From the NCBI GenBank assembly GCA_910578395.1, contig CAJTPZ010000002.1, positions 242-64,241 of the forward strand: DNA of 64,000 nt, written 5' to 3'. Under the pieces are notes generated by a model. The model worked only from the letters and a program-made list of their open reading frames with translations, was not told the DNA's origin and made no database searches. This DNA comes from an uncultured Muribaculaceae bacterium (lineage in GTDB: Bacteria; Bacteroidota; Bacteroidia; Bacteroidales; Muribaculaceae). The translations under genes were made by a program, and so were the position numbers. Below, piece by piece: positions 25,216 to 34,537 of the stretch; position 1 is the first letter of the stretch, and each line of letters begins with the position of its first letter.

Positions 25216-27990
25216 ATGAAGAGATTTCTTCTATTGACAGCCGCACTGATAGTCGTATGGGCCACAGCCTATGCTGATATCACGTGCCACGGCACAGTCG
25301 TCGACAACGAGGGGGAGCCCATAATAGGGGCAGTAGTGACACCTGACGGGAAACCCAACAACGGTGTACCTACAGACATCGACGGTCATTTCACTATCAA
25401 AGTGCCTGACGGAACTAAAAAACTACGTATTGAGTACGTGGGGATGAAACCCCTGACTGTAGCCGCTACCTCAGAGATAGGCACAGTAAAAATGGAAGTT
25501 TCAGCCTACATGCTTCAGGATGTAGTGGTGACTCAATCGATTGCCCGGACCCGCAAAACTCCGGTGGCAGTATCGGCTATTGACGCCCAGACCATCGATG
25601 TGAAACTCGGCAACCAGGAGCTTCCAGAAATACTGAAAACCACTCCCGGCGTATGGGCAACGAAGGACGGCGGCGGTTTCGGCGATGCCAAAATCAACAT
25701 ACGCGGCTTCAAGGCCTCCAACACCGCTACAATGGTAAACGGTGTACCTGTCAATGACATGGAGTGGGGAGGAATCTATTGGTCCAACTGGAGCGGACTC
25801 GGCGACATCATCTCTTCGATGCAAGTGCAACGCGGGCTCGGTGCGACCATAATCTCTTCACCTTCGTTTGGCGGCACAATCAACATGATAACCCGAGGAC
25901 TCGACTCCAAAAAAGGAGGCACAGCCTGGTACGGTCTCGGCAATGACAACGCGATGAACTATGGCATATCATTCTCGACAGGCCTGATGAAAAACGGCTG
26001 GGCAATGACGTTCCTCGGCTCACGTAAAACCGGAAACGGATATGTGCTCGGAACACAGTATGAACAGTTCAACTACTTCCTGAACATATCGAAGCGACTG
26101 AACGAGAACAATCAGATCTCATTCACCGTGACAGGAGCGCCACAGACCCATTACCAGCGCAGTTCGCAGGACGGTCTGTCGGTAAAGGGATGGCAGAACG
26201 CCGCCAACTATATGCCTAAAGGACAGCAGTACCGCTATAACCCGACTTATGGCTTTGACCTCTCCGGTCAGGAGCGTTCGTCGCATATCAACAAATACAA
26301 CAAGCCGGTAGCGATGATCAACCATACATGGCAGATCAACCATAAGTCATCGCTCAGCTCTGTTATCTACGCATCGATAGGAACCGGTGGCGGCACAAGC
26401 GGCCAAGGCGCCCAGATCGGTACAAGCACCAGAACCTATTACGACTACTGGTTCGGATCGACAAACGGAGCGCTCAACTGGAAGTCCATAACCAACAACG
26501 GCGTAACTTATGAGATGCGTCATCCCAACGGATATTTCGCATACGATAACGTGCAACGCATGAATGCCGCATCGACCACCGGCGCGCTGATGATCATGTC
26601 GAACTCGGTGAACAACCACCAATGGTACGGCGGCGTCTCCAACTACAAGAATGACATCACCGACAACACATCAATCACTGCCGGTATAGACATACGCTAC
26701 TACAACGGCAAGCACACCAACGAAATAAGCGATCTATATGACGGAGCTTATTTTATCGACTACTACCGCTCGGCCTCAAACAACTTCCGCACATTCGCCA
26801 CAGCAGAAGAACAGGCCGCTTACCGCCAGCAGAAACTTGGAGTAGGTGATGTGATTTACCGCAACTGGAACAGCCGCATCTGGCAGGAAGGTGTTTACGG
26901 CCAAATCGAGCACAATCTTCTCGACAAAAACCTCAACCTGGTTCTGTCGGGAGCTATGAACCTGAACACATATACCCGCTACGAACATCTCTATGTAAAT
27001 CCTGAGGACAGCAAGTCTCCGACACGTACATTCTTTGCCGGATCGGTGAAAGGCGGAGCCAACTACAACATAGACAGAAACAACAATGTGTTTGTAAACG
27101 GCGGTTATATCACCCGCGCACCTTATCTGCAGTACGGTGTGTTTGTTTCGCCTGCCAATTCAAATGCCGTAAACCCCAATCCCCGCAACGAAAAAGTAGG
27201 AGCATTCGAGGCTGGATATGAATACCATTCGCCTACATTCACCGCACAGCTCAACGGATATTACACCCTGTGGATGGACCGCACGATGATATCTACCGGC
27301 ACACTGGAGTATGACGGCGGCCGCTATACAGCCACCATGAACGGCGTAGACTCGCGATATATGGGCCTTGAGCTAAACTTCGTCTACAAGCCCACCAAAT
27401 GGTTCGAGCTTTCAGGTATGCTTGCATGGGCCGACAACACCTGGCAGAACGCTCCTATCGGCTATTACTACAACAGCCAGGGCCAGGCCCTCGCATCGCT
27501 TGGCGACCAAAGCCATCCTGCCGAAGTAACTACCCCCATGGCCGAAAATCACCTTTGGACCAAAATCAACCAGAAAGGTGTGAAAGTGGGTGGATCGGCT
27601 CAGACAACCGGAGCGCTCGGTGTACAGTTCAAGCCTTTCTCCGGCTTTAGAGTGGGAGCCGACTGGACAATGAATGCACGCAATTATTCCGATTATTCAC
27701 TTACCAACTCAAGCAACTCATCGCAACTCAAGCCCGGCAAGACACTTGATATATCCAAACCCTGGTGCATTCCTTTCGGCAACCAGCTCGACATGAACGC
27801 AAGCTACAGCTTCCCGATCACAGGCGACGTGCGTTGCACCTTCTCGGCCAATGTATACAACGTCCTCGGAAACTACTACATAATGGACGCATACACAGAC
27901 CACAGCACACCCGGCACATGGGAAACCGCCTATAGAGTATTCTACAGCCATGGCCGCACGTTCAATCTGCGAATGAAACTCCATTTCTAA
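25216..27990 (+). CDS. TonB-dependent receptor paired with a surface lipoprotein
   Basis: This outer-membrane receptor of about 924 residues begins at ATG 25216 (a GTG lies 6 bases upstream). A signal peptide ends near TAYAD. A carboxypeptidase-regulatory-like domain (about 23-100, GTVVDNEGEPIIGAVVTPDG) precedes the plug (about 105-225, QELPEILKTTPGVWATKDGG and INIRGFKASNTATMVNGVPV). The 22-stranded barrel ends FNLRMKLHF. There is no STN domain and no sigma/anti-sigma gene nearby, so it is not a FecA-type signaller. The lipoprotein gene follows 21 bases later in the same operon. The ligand is unknown. Confidence 0.9.
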   Translation: MKRFLLLTAALIVVWATAYADITCHGTVVDNEGEPIIGAVVTPDGKPNNGVPTDIDGHFTIKVPDGTKKLRIEYVGMKPLTVAATSEIGTVKMEVSAYMLQDVVVTQSIARTRKTPVAVSAIDAQTIDVKLGNQELPEILKTTPGVWATKDGGGFGDAKINIRGFKASNTATMVNGVPVNDMEWGGIYWSNWSGLGDIISSMQVQRGLGATIISSPSFGGTINMITRGLDSKKGGTAWYGLGNDNAMNYGISFSTGLMKNGWAMTFLGSRKTGNGYVLGTQYEQFNYFLNISKRLNENNQISFTVTGAPQTHYQRSSQDGLSVKGWQNAANYMPKGQQYRYNPTYGFDLSGQERSSHINKYNKPVAMINHTWQINHKSSLSSVIYASIGTGGGTSGQGAQIGTSTRTYYDYWFGSTNGALNWKSITNNGVTYEMRHPNGYFAYDNVQRMNAASTTGALMIMSNSVNNHQWYGGVSNYKNDITDNTSITAGIDIRYYNGKHTNEISDLYDGAYFIDYYRSASNNFRTFATAEEQAAYRQQKLGVGDVIYRNWNSRIWQEGVYGQIEHNLLDKNLNLVLSGAMNLNTYTRYEHLYVNPEDSKSPTRTFFAGSVKGGANYNIDRNNNVFVNGGYITRAPYLQYGVFVSPANSNAVNPNPRNEKVGAFEAGYEYHSPTFTAQLNGYYTLWMDRTMISTGTLEYDGGRYTATMNGVDSRYMGLELNFVYKPTKWFELSGMLAWADNTWQNAPIGYYYNSQGQALASLGDQSHPAEVTTPMAENHLWTKINQKGVKVGGSAQTTGALGVQFKPFSGFRVGADWTMNARNYSDYSLTNSSNSSQLKPGKTLDISKPWCIPFGNQLDMNASYSFPITGDVRCTFSANVYNVLGNYYIMDAYTDHSTPGTWETAYRVFYSHGRTFNLRMKLHF

Positions 27991-28011
27991 AAAGCATCAG
28001 AAGAAAAAACG

Positions 28012-29979
28012 ATGAATAAAGTCATTATAAAAGCGCTGACGGCTACCGGCCTGACCATCGGTCTGGGCAGTTGCGGCGTAAACTCCTGGAACGACGAGAT
28101 GCTCGATGGATTTGAGCCAGGAACAGACTACAACAACCCGACAACCAATGTCTCGTACACGCTAACAGAGAGTGACTACCAGACAATAGCCAAACTGATG
28201 GAGGCGATTGCAACCACCGATGCCGAAAAAGCAGAGGCTAAGGCGATAGCAACCAATCTTTATCTGAACTCCGAAGGTTCGTTTCCGGCAACGACGGCTC
28301 TTCCGGCATTCATGCAGAGCCCTACTTTTCCTTACTACCTGTCGGACAACGGCAGCTGGATCGATATGGTTTATGCCGAAGCAAGCGAAACCGATCCGAC
28401 TCTTGCCATAATCGCATCGGCATCAGCCTACACCGTCGACAAGGACGGTTATCAAAGCGCATGGGGCAGTAAAGATGACTACATACAGGCGTTCACTCCT
28501 GCTGTGAGCGCGACCGACAAGATTCCGGCTCTTCTTAAAGAAAAAATGACCGATGCCGAAAAAGGGCAGTTCTGTGTGGTAACCTACAATATCGCCACCG
28601 AAGAGCCTGTATTTGCCGATGCCGAATACGTGCCTGTAAAATTCAACGGCGGCAATGTGTACATTTTTGCCGACAACGGTATCGCCGACGGTCTTCTGGG
28701 CGGCAACCCAGACAAAACTTACGGGTACATCAACAACAACGACAACGTCACTATTGAAGCCGACGGCACACTGAGCGGCGGCAAAGCCGAGAATGTCTAC
28801 AAGTTCACAGATGTCGACGGTGAGTTCATGACCATGCAGGATGCCTTGGGACGTTATCTGTACATGAGCGGCACTTTCAACAGTTTCAACGTATCGGACA
28901 AGGCTGATGTAAAAGACGACAGCTATCTGTGGAGCGTGACCGACAACAACGGCGACGGCACCTGGACAATCAAGAACAAAGCGATGGACAAGTGGATGCA
29001 GTACAGCACCAATTACTCATCGTGGGGCGCCTACAACTACGCCTCCGGGGAGAATCCGGCTCTTTTCTATTCCGACGGAGAAAACGTGCTTACCGCCAAC
29101 GCTGACCCTGACGCATCGGGCCGCTATCCGATAGTCAATCCGACTACCAGAACTGTCAATGCGGTATACACCTACGACGGCTCGAAATGGTATACAGCAT
29201 CAGGCATAGTTGTTCTGAATCCCGAAGACTACACCGCTATGGGATTCTCCAACAACAAACTTGAAGATGCCGAACTATATCTGCCGTCCTATCTGCGCAA
29301 CAAGCTCCCTTATGCCCAGACAGGAGAGGAGGTCTATGTGGTATATAACCGCAATGCAACGGCACTTTACGTGTTTGACGGAAGCAGCTGGAGCCAGAAT
29401 GACAACGGACTTGAGACTGTAACCGGACGCTACAAAAAAGATAGCGGCTCGTGGAAGTTTGAGAAGTATATCGGCAAAGCCATGTATGACCTCGTGACCG
29501 ACGGCACTCTTGAGCTCGAACACTCCTACCTGCTTGTAGCCGAGGGCATCTGCGCCACACCATTCACATCAACCAGAAATCCTTACTACTCTTATTTCTA
29601 CACCGAACCGATAAGCGATAAGGACGGAGTTATCGTGACTCCCACTGATGTCAATGCATTCCATCTCACAACAAGCTACACAGGAGCCAACGACAAGAAA
29701 CACACGGCTCCAGACGGCTACTTCTACATCATCGATTCCTACGGACAGATAATCTATGTGAACGATGACACCTACAACACGTTCTACAAAAATGACGATG
29801 TGGATCCGGAATATGACGGCTGCTTCTGGAAAGCTACAACAAATGCCGACGGCACCTGGACTATAGCCAATTTCTACAATAAGACGATACAGTATTCAAT
29901 AAAATACGCTTCGTTCGGATGCTACAGCGCGGAACAGAATAACGCCGCACTGCCCCGACTGTACAAGTTGCAGCAGTAA
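28012..29979 (+). CDS. Lipoprotein with a duplicated C-terminal-type domain
   Basis: This 655-residue lipoprotein (IGLGSC, Cys about 22) follows the TonB receptor and probably acts at the cell surface. It is not a SusD homologue: no TPR-like helices are evident. Two copies of a domain of about 90 residues occur near 262-353 and 568-653. They share DGTWTI-x-N, then QYS-x2-Y-x-S-W/F-G-x-Y. Between them lies a region with MGFSNNKLEDAELYLPSYL and a YAQTGEEVYVVYN stretch, a pattern I associate with Bacteroidales lipoproteins next to TonB receptors. The ligand is unknown. Confidence 0.75.
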   Translation: MNKVIIKALTATGLTIGLGSCGVNSWNDEMLDGFEPGTDYNNPTTNVSYTLTESDYQTIAKLMEAIATTDAEKAEAKAIATNLYLNSEGSFPATTALPAFMQSPTFPYYLSDNGSWIDMVYAEASETDPTLAIIASASAYTVDKDGYQSAWGSKDDYIQAFTPAVSATDKIPALLKEKMTDAEKGQFCVVTYNIATEEPVFADAEYVPVKFNGGNVYIFADNGIADGLLGGNPDKTYGYINNNDNVTIEADGTLSGGKAENVYKFTDVDGEFMTMQDALGRYLYMSGTFNSFNVSDKADVKDDSYLWSVTDNNGDGTWTIKNKAMDKWMQYSTNYSSWGAYNYASGENPALFYSDGENVLTANADPDASGRYPIVNPTTRTVNAVYTYDGSKWYTASGIVVLNPEDYTAMGFSNNKLEDAELYLPSYLRNKLPYAQTGEEVYVVYNRNATALYVFDGSSWSQNDNGLETVTGRYKKDSGSWKFEKYIGKAMYDLVTDGTLELEHSYLLVAEGICATPFTSTRNPYYSYFYTEPISDKDGVIVTPTDVNAFHLTTSYTGANDKKHTAPDGYFYIIDSYGQIIYVNDDTYNTFYKNDDVDPEYDGCFWKATTNADGTWTIANFYNKTIQYSIKYASFGCYSAEQNNAALPRLYKLQQ

Positions 29980-30007
29980 CATCCAATCGGTAACAAAACC
30001 ACTATGG

Positions 30008-30050
30008 ATCCGGAGTCGATGCCTGAAAGCATTGCTCCGGATTCTTTTTT
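30008..30050 (+). terminator. Intrinsic terminator after the receptor-lipoprotein operon
   Basis: ATCCGGAG (30008-30015) pairs with CTCCGGAT (30035-30042), with an inner ATGC/GCAT stem, followed by TCTTTTTTT. It begins 28 bases after the lipoprotein stop. Confidence 0.88.
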
Positions 30051-30161
30051 TAGACTTACACCGATTGTTTTTAGGCCAATTTCGCAATCGCCGAATGCAG
30101 AAAATGTTTATCTTCGCAGAAAAGAAAAATAAACGCTTCCAACCAAGCAACCAAATAAGCC

Positions 30162-31370
30162 ATGGCAAAAGTCCTGATCATAGGTGCCGGCGGAGTCGGC
30201 ACAGTCGTAGCATACAAATGCGCCCAAAACCGCGAAGTTTTTGACCAGATAGTACTTGCATCGCGCACTAAATCGAAATGCGACGCAATAGCCGCAAAAA
30301 TAGGCGCTGACAACATCACCACCGACCGTGTAGACGCCGACAATGTCGACGAGCTTTGTGAACTTCTGCGCCGCCACCGCCCCGATATCGTGATCAATGT
30401 AGCACTTCCCTATCAGGATCTGACGATAATGGAGGCATGCCTGGCATGTGGAGTCAACTATCTTGACACGGCCAACTATGAGCCTAAGGATGAAGCTCAT
30501 TTCGAGTACAGCTGGCAATGGGCCTATCGCGAGCGTTTTGAAAAAGCCGGCCTGACAGCCATTCTGGGCTGCGGATTCGATCCCGGCGTGTCGGCTGTGT
30601 TTACCGCATACGCCGCAAAACACTATTTCTCAGAGATGGAGACTCTTGACATTGTAGACTGCAATGCAGGCGACCACGGCAAGGCATTCGCAACCAACTT
30701 CAATCCTGAGATCAACATACGCGAAATCACTCAGAATGGCCGCTACTGGCAGAACGGCCAATGGGTTACCACCGGCCCGCTTGAAATACATACAGATCTC
30801 ACATACCCCAACATAGGCAAACGAGACAGCTATCTGCTCTATCACGAGGAACTTGAATCACTGGTACAAAATTTCCCGACAATCAAACGCGCCCGCTTCT
30901 GGATGACATTCGGACAAGAATATCTGACTCACCTGCGTGTAATTCAGAATATAGGCATGGCCCGTATCGATGAGGTAGAGTACAATGGGGTAAAGATAGT
31001 ACCGCTTCAGTTCCTGAAAGCTGTACTACCCAATCCACAGGACCTCGGTGAGAACTACCACGGCGAGACCTCAATAGGATGCCGCATCTCGGGAAAAGGC
31101 AAAGACGGCAACGAGATGACATATTACATCTACAATAACTGCAGCCATGAAGCCGCCTATAAGGAAACGGGTATGCAGGCTGTGAGCTATACCACCGGAG
31201 TGCCGGCAATGATAGGCGCCATGATGTTCCTGACCGGCAAATGGAACAAACCGGGAGTACACAACGTGGAGGAATTTGATCCGGATCCATTCATGGAGCA
31301 GCTTCCCAAACAGGGGCTGCCATGGAACGAAGTCATCAACGGAGACCTCGAAGTCGATAAGATCGGCTGA
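30162..31370 (+). CDS. Saccharopine dehydrogenase-family enzyme, likely carboxynorspermidine dehydrogenase
   Basis: This 402-residue NAD(P)-dependent enzyme has a Rossmann start AKVLIIGAGGVGTVVAYKCA and a catalytic-domain segment LTAILGCGFDPGVSAVFTAY. CNAGDHGKAFATNFNPEINI and YTTGVPAMIGAMMFLTGKW follow. The close fit in length and motifs to carboxynorspermidine/carboxyspermidine dehydrogenase suggests a role in spermidine synthesis by reductive condensation of aspartate semialdehyde with a diamine. The partner decarboxylase is not in the window. A -7-like TATCTTCG at 30109-30116 may drive it. The endonuclease-like gene begins 23 bases downstream. Confidence 0.85.
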   Translation: MAKVLIIGAGGVGTVVAYKCAQNREVFDQIVLASRTKSKCDAIAAKIGADNITTDRVDADNVDELCELLRRHRPDIVINVALPYQDLTIMEACLACGVNYLDTANYEPKDEAHFEYSWQWAYRERFEKAGLTAILGCGFDPGVSAVFTAYAAKHYFSEMETLDIVDCNAGDHGKAFATNFNPEINIREITQNGRYWQNGQWVTTGPLEIHTDLTYPNIGKRDSYLLYHEELESLVQNFPTIKRARFWMTFGQEYLTHLRVIQNIGMARIDEVEYNGVKIVPLQFLKAVLPNPQDLGENYHGETSIGCRISGKGKDGNEMTYYIYNNCSHEAAYKETGMQAVSYTTGVPAMIGAMMFLTGKWNKPGVHNVEEFDPDPFMEQLPKQGLPWNEVINGDLEVDKIG

Positions 31371-31393
31371 CAAGACCTGAAATACCTGCCGCA

Positions 31394-32467
31394 ATGAAAT
31401 CACTCAGACATCTCATAGCCGCACTTGCTCTGACCGGAGCCGCATGTATCACAACAAGCCTAACATCCGCTCCGCCCGATCAAACGGACTGTGGCGAGGA
31501 CAAGGTCTACGGCATTGCGTTTTATAATCTTGAGAATCTGTTTGACACAATCAACCAGAGCGGCAAATTTGATCTTGAGTTCACTCCCGGAGGCTCCCGC
31601 GCATGGGACACCGAAAAATACCGCGCAAAACTCCAGAAACTTGCCACGGCAATACATGCCATGAGCGATGAAAGGACTCCGTCGGGCCCTGCCATCATCG
31701 GCATTTCGGAAGTTGAGAACGAAAGTGTTGTGCGAGATCTGGTCAACACACCACCACTAAGTGAACGAGCACTGAAATATGTACATCACGATTCACCAGA
31801 CAGCCGAGGAATCGATGTGGCATTGCTATATGATCCGAATGAGTTTGAAGTTACAGAAGTACTCAATGCCCCTCTGACAACCGTAGATTTCGCGACACGA
31901 GATCAAATGGCTGTGACAGGGGTTCTTGGCGACGACACTCTCACTGTGATTGTCAATCACTGGCCTTCGAGGCTTGGCGGCGAGGATGAATCCCGTCCAA
32001 ACCGCATCAAAGCCGCCGAACTGTCGAAACAAATCGCAGGAAAATACTGGAAAGAACGCCCCCGACAGCATGTAATCATCATGGGAGACCTCAATGATGA
32101 TCCATCGAGCTACTCTGTAGCTGTGACACTTGCCGCTGCCGCTAATCCGGATAATGTGAAAAACCACTCATTCTACAATCCGTGGTGGGATATATGGGAT
32201 GAGGACACATGCGGAACTCTGAGTTATCGTGGCAAATGGAATCTTTTTGACCAAATACTGGTATCAGGCACCCTTATCGACAACAAGAAAGGTGTGGCAA
32301 CAGGTAATCTGCGCTACGACAGTGCCAGAATAAACGATTTCGAGTTTCTGAAAAATCCACCAGACAGCCGCTATGCCGGCACCCCACTCCGCACACATGC
32401 ATCCGGCAAATGGCTTGACGGGTATTCAGACCATTTTCCGACAGAGATATTCCTCATTAGAAAATGA
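31394..32467 (+). CDS. Exported endonuclease/exonuclease/phosphatase family protein
   Basis: This 357-residue protein has a signal peptide (about 1-27) and the EEP fold of DNase I-like phosphodiesterases. Visible motifs are AFYNLENLFD (start of the fold), GISEVENE (metal-binding Glu), IVNHWPSRLGG, HVIIMGDLNDDPSS (catalytic D-x-N) and GYSDHFPTEIF (catalytic SDH). It should hydrolyse phosphodiester or phosphomonoester bonds outside the cytoplasm; DNA is one possible substrate. Its stop overlaps the start of the small tail-domain protein by 4 bases. Confidence 0.9.
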   Translation: MKSLRHLIAALALTGAACITTSLTSAPPDQTDCGEDKVYGIAFYNLENLFDTINQSGKFDLEFTPGGSRAWDTEKYRAKLQKLATAIHAMSDERTPSGPAIIGISEVENESVVRDLVNTPPLSERALKYVHHDSPDSRGIDVALLYDPNEFEVTEVLNAPLTTVDFATRDQMAVTGVLGDDTLTVIVNHWPSRLGGEDESRPNRIKAAELSKQIAGKYWKERPRQHVIIMGDLNDDPSSYSVAVTLAAAANPDNVKNHSFYNPWWDIWDEDTCGTLSYRGKWNLFDQILVSGTLIDNKKGVATGNLRYDSARINDFEFLKNPPDSRYAGTPLRTHASGKWLDGYSDHFPTEIFLIRK

Positions 32468-32820
32468 TTAGAATAATCATATTCGTCCTTCTAATGGTTG
32501 TTGCCCTGACTGCGGTCGCGCAGTTCAGAAACGGCCTGAGAGGAGGATGGGAAAATGTGGATATCTCTTCGGATATTTTCATGTCACAGGCAGAATATCA
32601 ATCAGCAGAGAATGACGAGCCCGGAGTAAATCTGGCCATGCGAGGCGGATATATATATGTAAAGACCGACCACACCATAAATGTGAAGGTCTTGAGCGTA
32701 CTCGGATCCACTGTCTCAGACACAACGATTGATGCCGGAACATTCCGTCTGCTTCTGCAAAAACGCGGAATATACATAGTAAAAGCAGGAAAAAGCGCAC
32801 GACGGGTTAAAGTTAACTGA
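32464..32820 (+). CDS. Small exported protein with a T9SS-type-A-like C-terminal domain
   Basis: This 118-residue protein has a signal peptide (RIIIFVLLMVVALTAVAQ) and little else before a C-terminal half resembling type A sorting domains. INVKVLSVLGSTVSD is followed by RLLLQKRGIYIVKAGKSARR and VKVN. In true type IX secretion substrates this domain follows a large cargo; here there is almost no cargo. Translation is coupled to the EEP-family gene by a 4-base ATGA overlap. Its role is unknown. Confidence 0.7.
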   Translation: MIRIIIFVLLMVVALTAVAQFRNGLRGGWENVDISSDIFMSQAEYQSAENDEPGVNLAMRGGYIYVKTDHTINVKVLSVLGSTVSDTTIDAGTFRLLLQKRGIYIVKAGKSARRVKVN

Positions 32821-32856
32821 AACCAAGTATCTAAAAAACATTCAAGCATATCCTTC

Positions 32857-32895
32857 AAGGATGCACAAGTGGTGTGCATCCTTGTTCTGTTTAAC
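32857..32895 (+). terminator. Intrinsic terminator of the 30162-32820 operon
   Basis: AAGGATGCAC (32857-32866) pairs perfectly with GTGCATCCTT (32874-32883), loop 7 bases, followed by the T-rich GTTCTGTTT. Confidence 0.85.
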
Positions 32896-32958
32896 CTGAA
32901 TAAATTGCAGAATAACAAATTATACAGTCAGGCTATATATATGTATCAAAGAAAACAT

Positions 32959-32966
32959 TATCTTTA
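32959..32966 (+). promoter_or_regulatory. -7-like element upstream of the fucosidase gene
   Basis: TATCTTTA differs from TAnnTTTG only in the last base and lies 57 bases before the ATG. The -33 element is not clear. Confidence 0.4.
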
Positions 32967-33023
32967 CAACGACCTTATTTTCTATAACAACCCGACCTAA
33001 TCATTTATCCATACATAATAATC

Positions 33024-34415
33024 ATGCGCATCAGCAAATTTTTGAGCCGTAGTATTGTGCTTGCTGTTATCGGCCTTATCACAACAACGGCCAATGCCCA
33101 GAACGCCGAAGCAAACCTTCAGGCATTGTTCGCCAAATCAGCAACCGAAAGCAGTGGCAACCGGGAGTATGTTCCGACCGAAGAGAACCTGCAAGCCCGT
33201 AAGGAATTTGAACAGAAGCGATTTGGCATTTTCATCCACTGGGGCTACTACAGTATGCCCGGACAGGGCGAATGGGTACTTACCCGAAGTAATGTTCCGG
33301 TAGACGAGTATCTTGCCCTTGCATCGGCATTTTATCCCTCGAAATTCAATGCCAAAGAATGGATAGACCTGTTCAAAGAGGCTGGCGCAAAATACATGTG
33401 CATCACATCGAGACATCACGACGGCTTCTCAATGTTCGACAGCAAATACACCGACTATGATATTGTTGATGCAACTCCTTTCAAAAGAGATATACTTAAG
33501 GAGCTTGCCGACGAATGCCACAAACAGGATTTCGGACTGAACCTCTACTACTCCCATGTAGACTGGTACCGAGACGATTATCCGACAGGATGGAGCGCAA
33601 ACGAATACAACAACCTCAAGAAACACGAGGGCGACTATGCCTCCTACTATAAGTTTATGAATAATCAGCTTACCGAACTGCTCACAAATTACGGCAAGAT
33701 CGGCGGCATCTGGTTTGACGGCGTTTTCGATCACCGACGCGACAGCATGGACTGGCATTTTCCCGAACAATTTGACATGGTGCATAAACTGCAACCGACA
33801 TGTCTGATCGCCAACAACCATCACCGCGCGATCCAATATGGTGAGGATTTTCAGATTTTTGAGCGAGATCTACCTGGTGAAAACAAATCGGGGTTTGGAA
33901 ATGCCGGCGGAGTAAGCGAGCTACCCTTGGAGACATGCCAGCAGATAGTGAACGGATCGTGGGGATATCATCTGAACAAGATGGACTGCAAGTCGCCCGC
34001 CGAATTGATAGGGATGCTTATCTCTACTGCAGGCAAAGGCGCCAATCTACTTCTGAACATAGGCCCACGCCCCAACGGTACAATACCAGAACCGGCAGCT
34101 GAGTCACTGAGAGGCTTGGGAAAATGGCTTGATAAATATGGTGAAACCATCTATGGAACAAAAGCCGGTGATCTGTCAGGTCAAAGCTGGGGATCCACCA
34201 CCCGCAAGAGCGACAAACTGTATGTGCACATAACAAACCATCCCGGCAAAGATCTTTATATGCCGCTCGACTGCAAAGTGAAATCAGCAAAAATGTTTAT
34301 AGACGGCTCTCCTGTAAAGTTTGATCAATGGAAGCATGGCATACAGCTACAACTCCCCGATCCTGCCGATGGTGAACCGGTAATGGTAATCGAATTGACG
34401 ACAACGACAAAATAA
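33024..34415 (+). CDS. Exported alpha-L-fucosidase, GH29 family
   Basis: This 463-residue secreted glycoside hydrolase removes alpha-L-fucose from glycans. A signal peptide ends near TTANAQ. The catalytic barrel shows FGIFIHWGYYSMPGQGEW, YMCITSRHHDGFSMFDSKYT and the nucleophile Asp232 in GGIWFDGVFD. NGSWGYHLNKMDCKS and LLNIGPRPNGTIP complete the GH29 pattern. It stands alone, with no fucose catabolic or transport genes adjacent, but would suit a mucin- or host-glycan-foraging gut bacterium. It ends at a terminator. Confidence 0.95.
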   Translation: MRISKFLSRSIVLAVIGLITTTANAQNAEANLQALFAKSATESSGNREYVPTEENLQARKEFEQKRFGIFIHWGYYSMPGQGEWVLTRSNVPVDEYLALASAFYPSKFNAKEWIDLFKEAGAKYMCITSRHHDGFSMFDSKYTDYDIVDATPFKRDILKELADECHKQDFGLNLYYSHVDWYRDDYPTGWSANEYNNLKKHEGDYASYYKFMNNQLTELLTNYGKIGGIWFDGVFDHRRDSMDWHFPEQFDMVHKLQPTCLIANNHHRAIQYGEDFQIFERDLPGENKSGFGNAGGVSELPLETCQQIVNGSWGYHLNKMDCKSPAELIGMLISTAGKGANLLLNIGPRPNGTIPEPAAESLRGLGKWLDKYGETIYGTKAGDLSGQSWGSTTRKSDKLYVHITNHPGKDLYMPLDCKVKSAKMFIDGSPVKFDQWKHGIQLQLPDPADGEPVMVIELTTTTK

Positions 34416-34431
34416 AAGTGTATTATCAACT

Positions 34432-34459
34432 AAAAGGACGCTGTCATGCGTCCTTTTTA
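34432..34459. terminator. Intrinsic terminator after the fucosidase gene
   Basis: AAAAGGACG pairs with CGTCCTTTT around an 8-base loop and is followed by TAG. The A- and T-rich flanks let it act from both sides. Confidence 0.85.
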
Positions 34460-34537
34460 GTTACTTTAAAGTATAACAATTTTCCGGCGGTCAGACAATT
34501 GCGGGTGGTCACAGAATTACAGGACGACCGCCAAGCC

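Noticed and set aside
34486..34532. GGCGGTC/GACCGCC inverted repeat after the acyl-CoA ligase gene
   Set aside because: The arms are 7 bp and 33 bases apart, and the minus-strand run after it is GGAAAATTG. It may be a weak terminator, but the support is poor.
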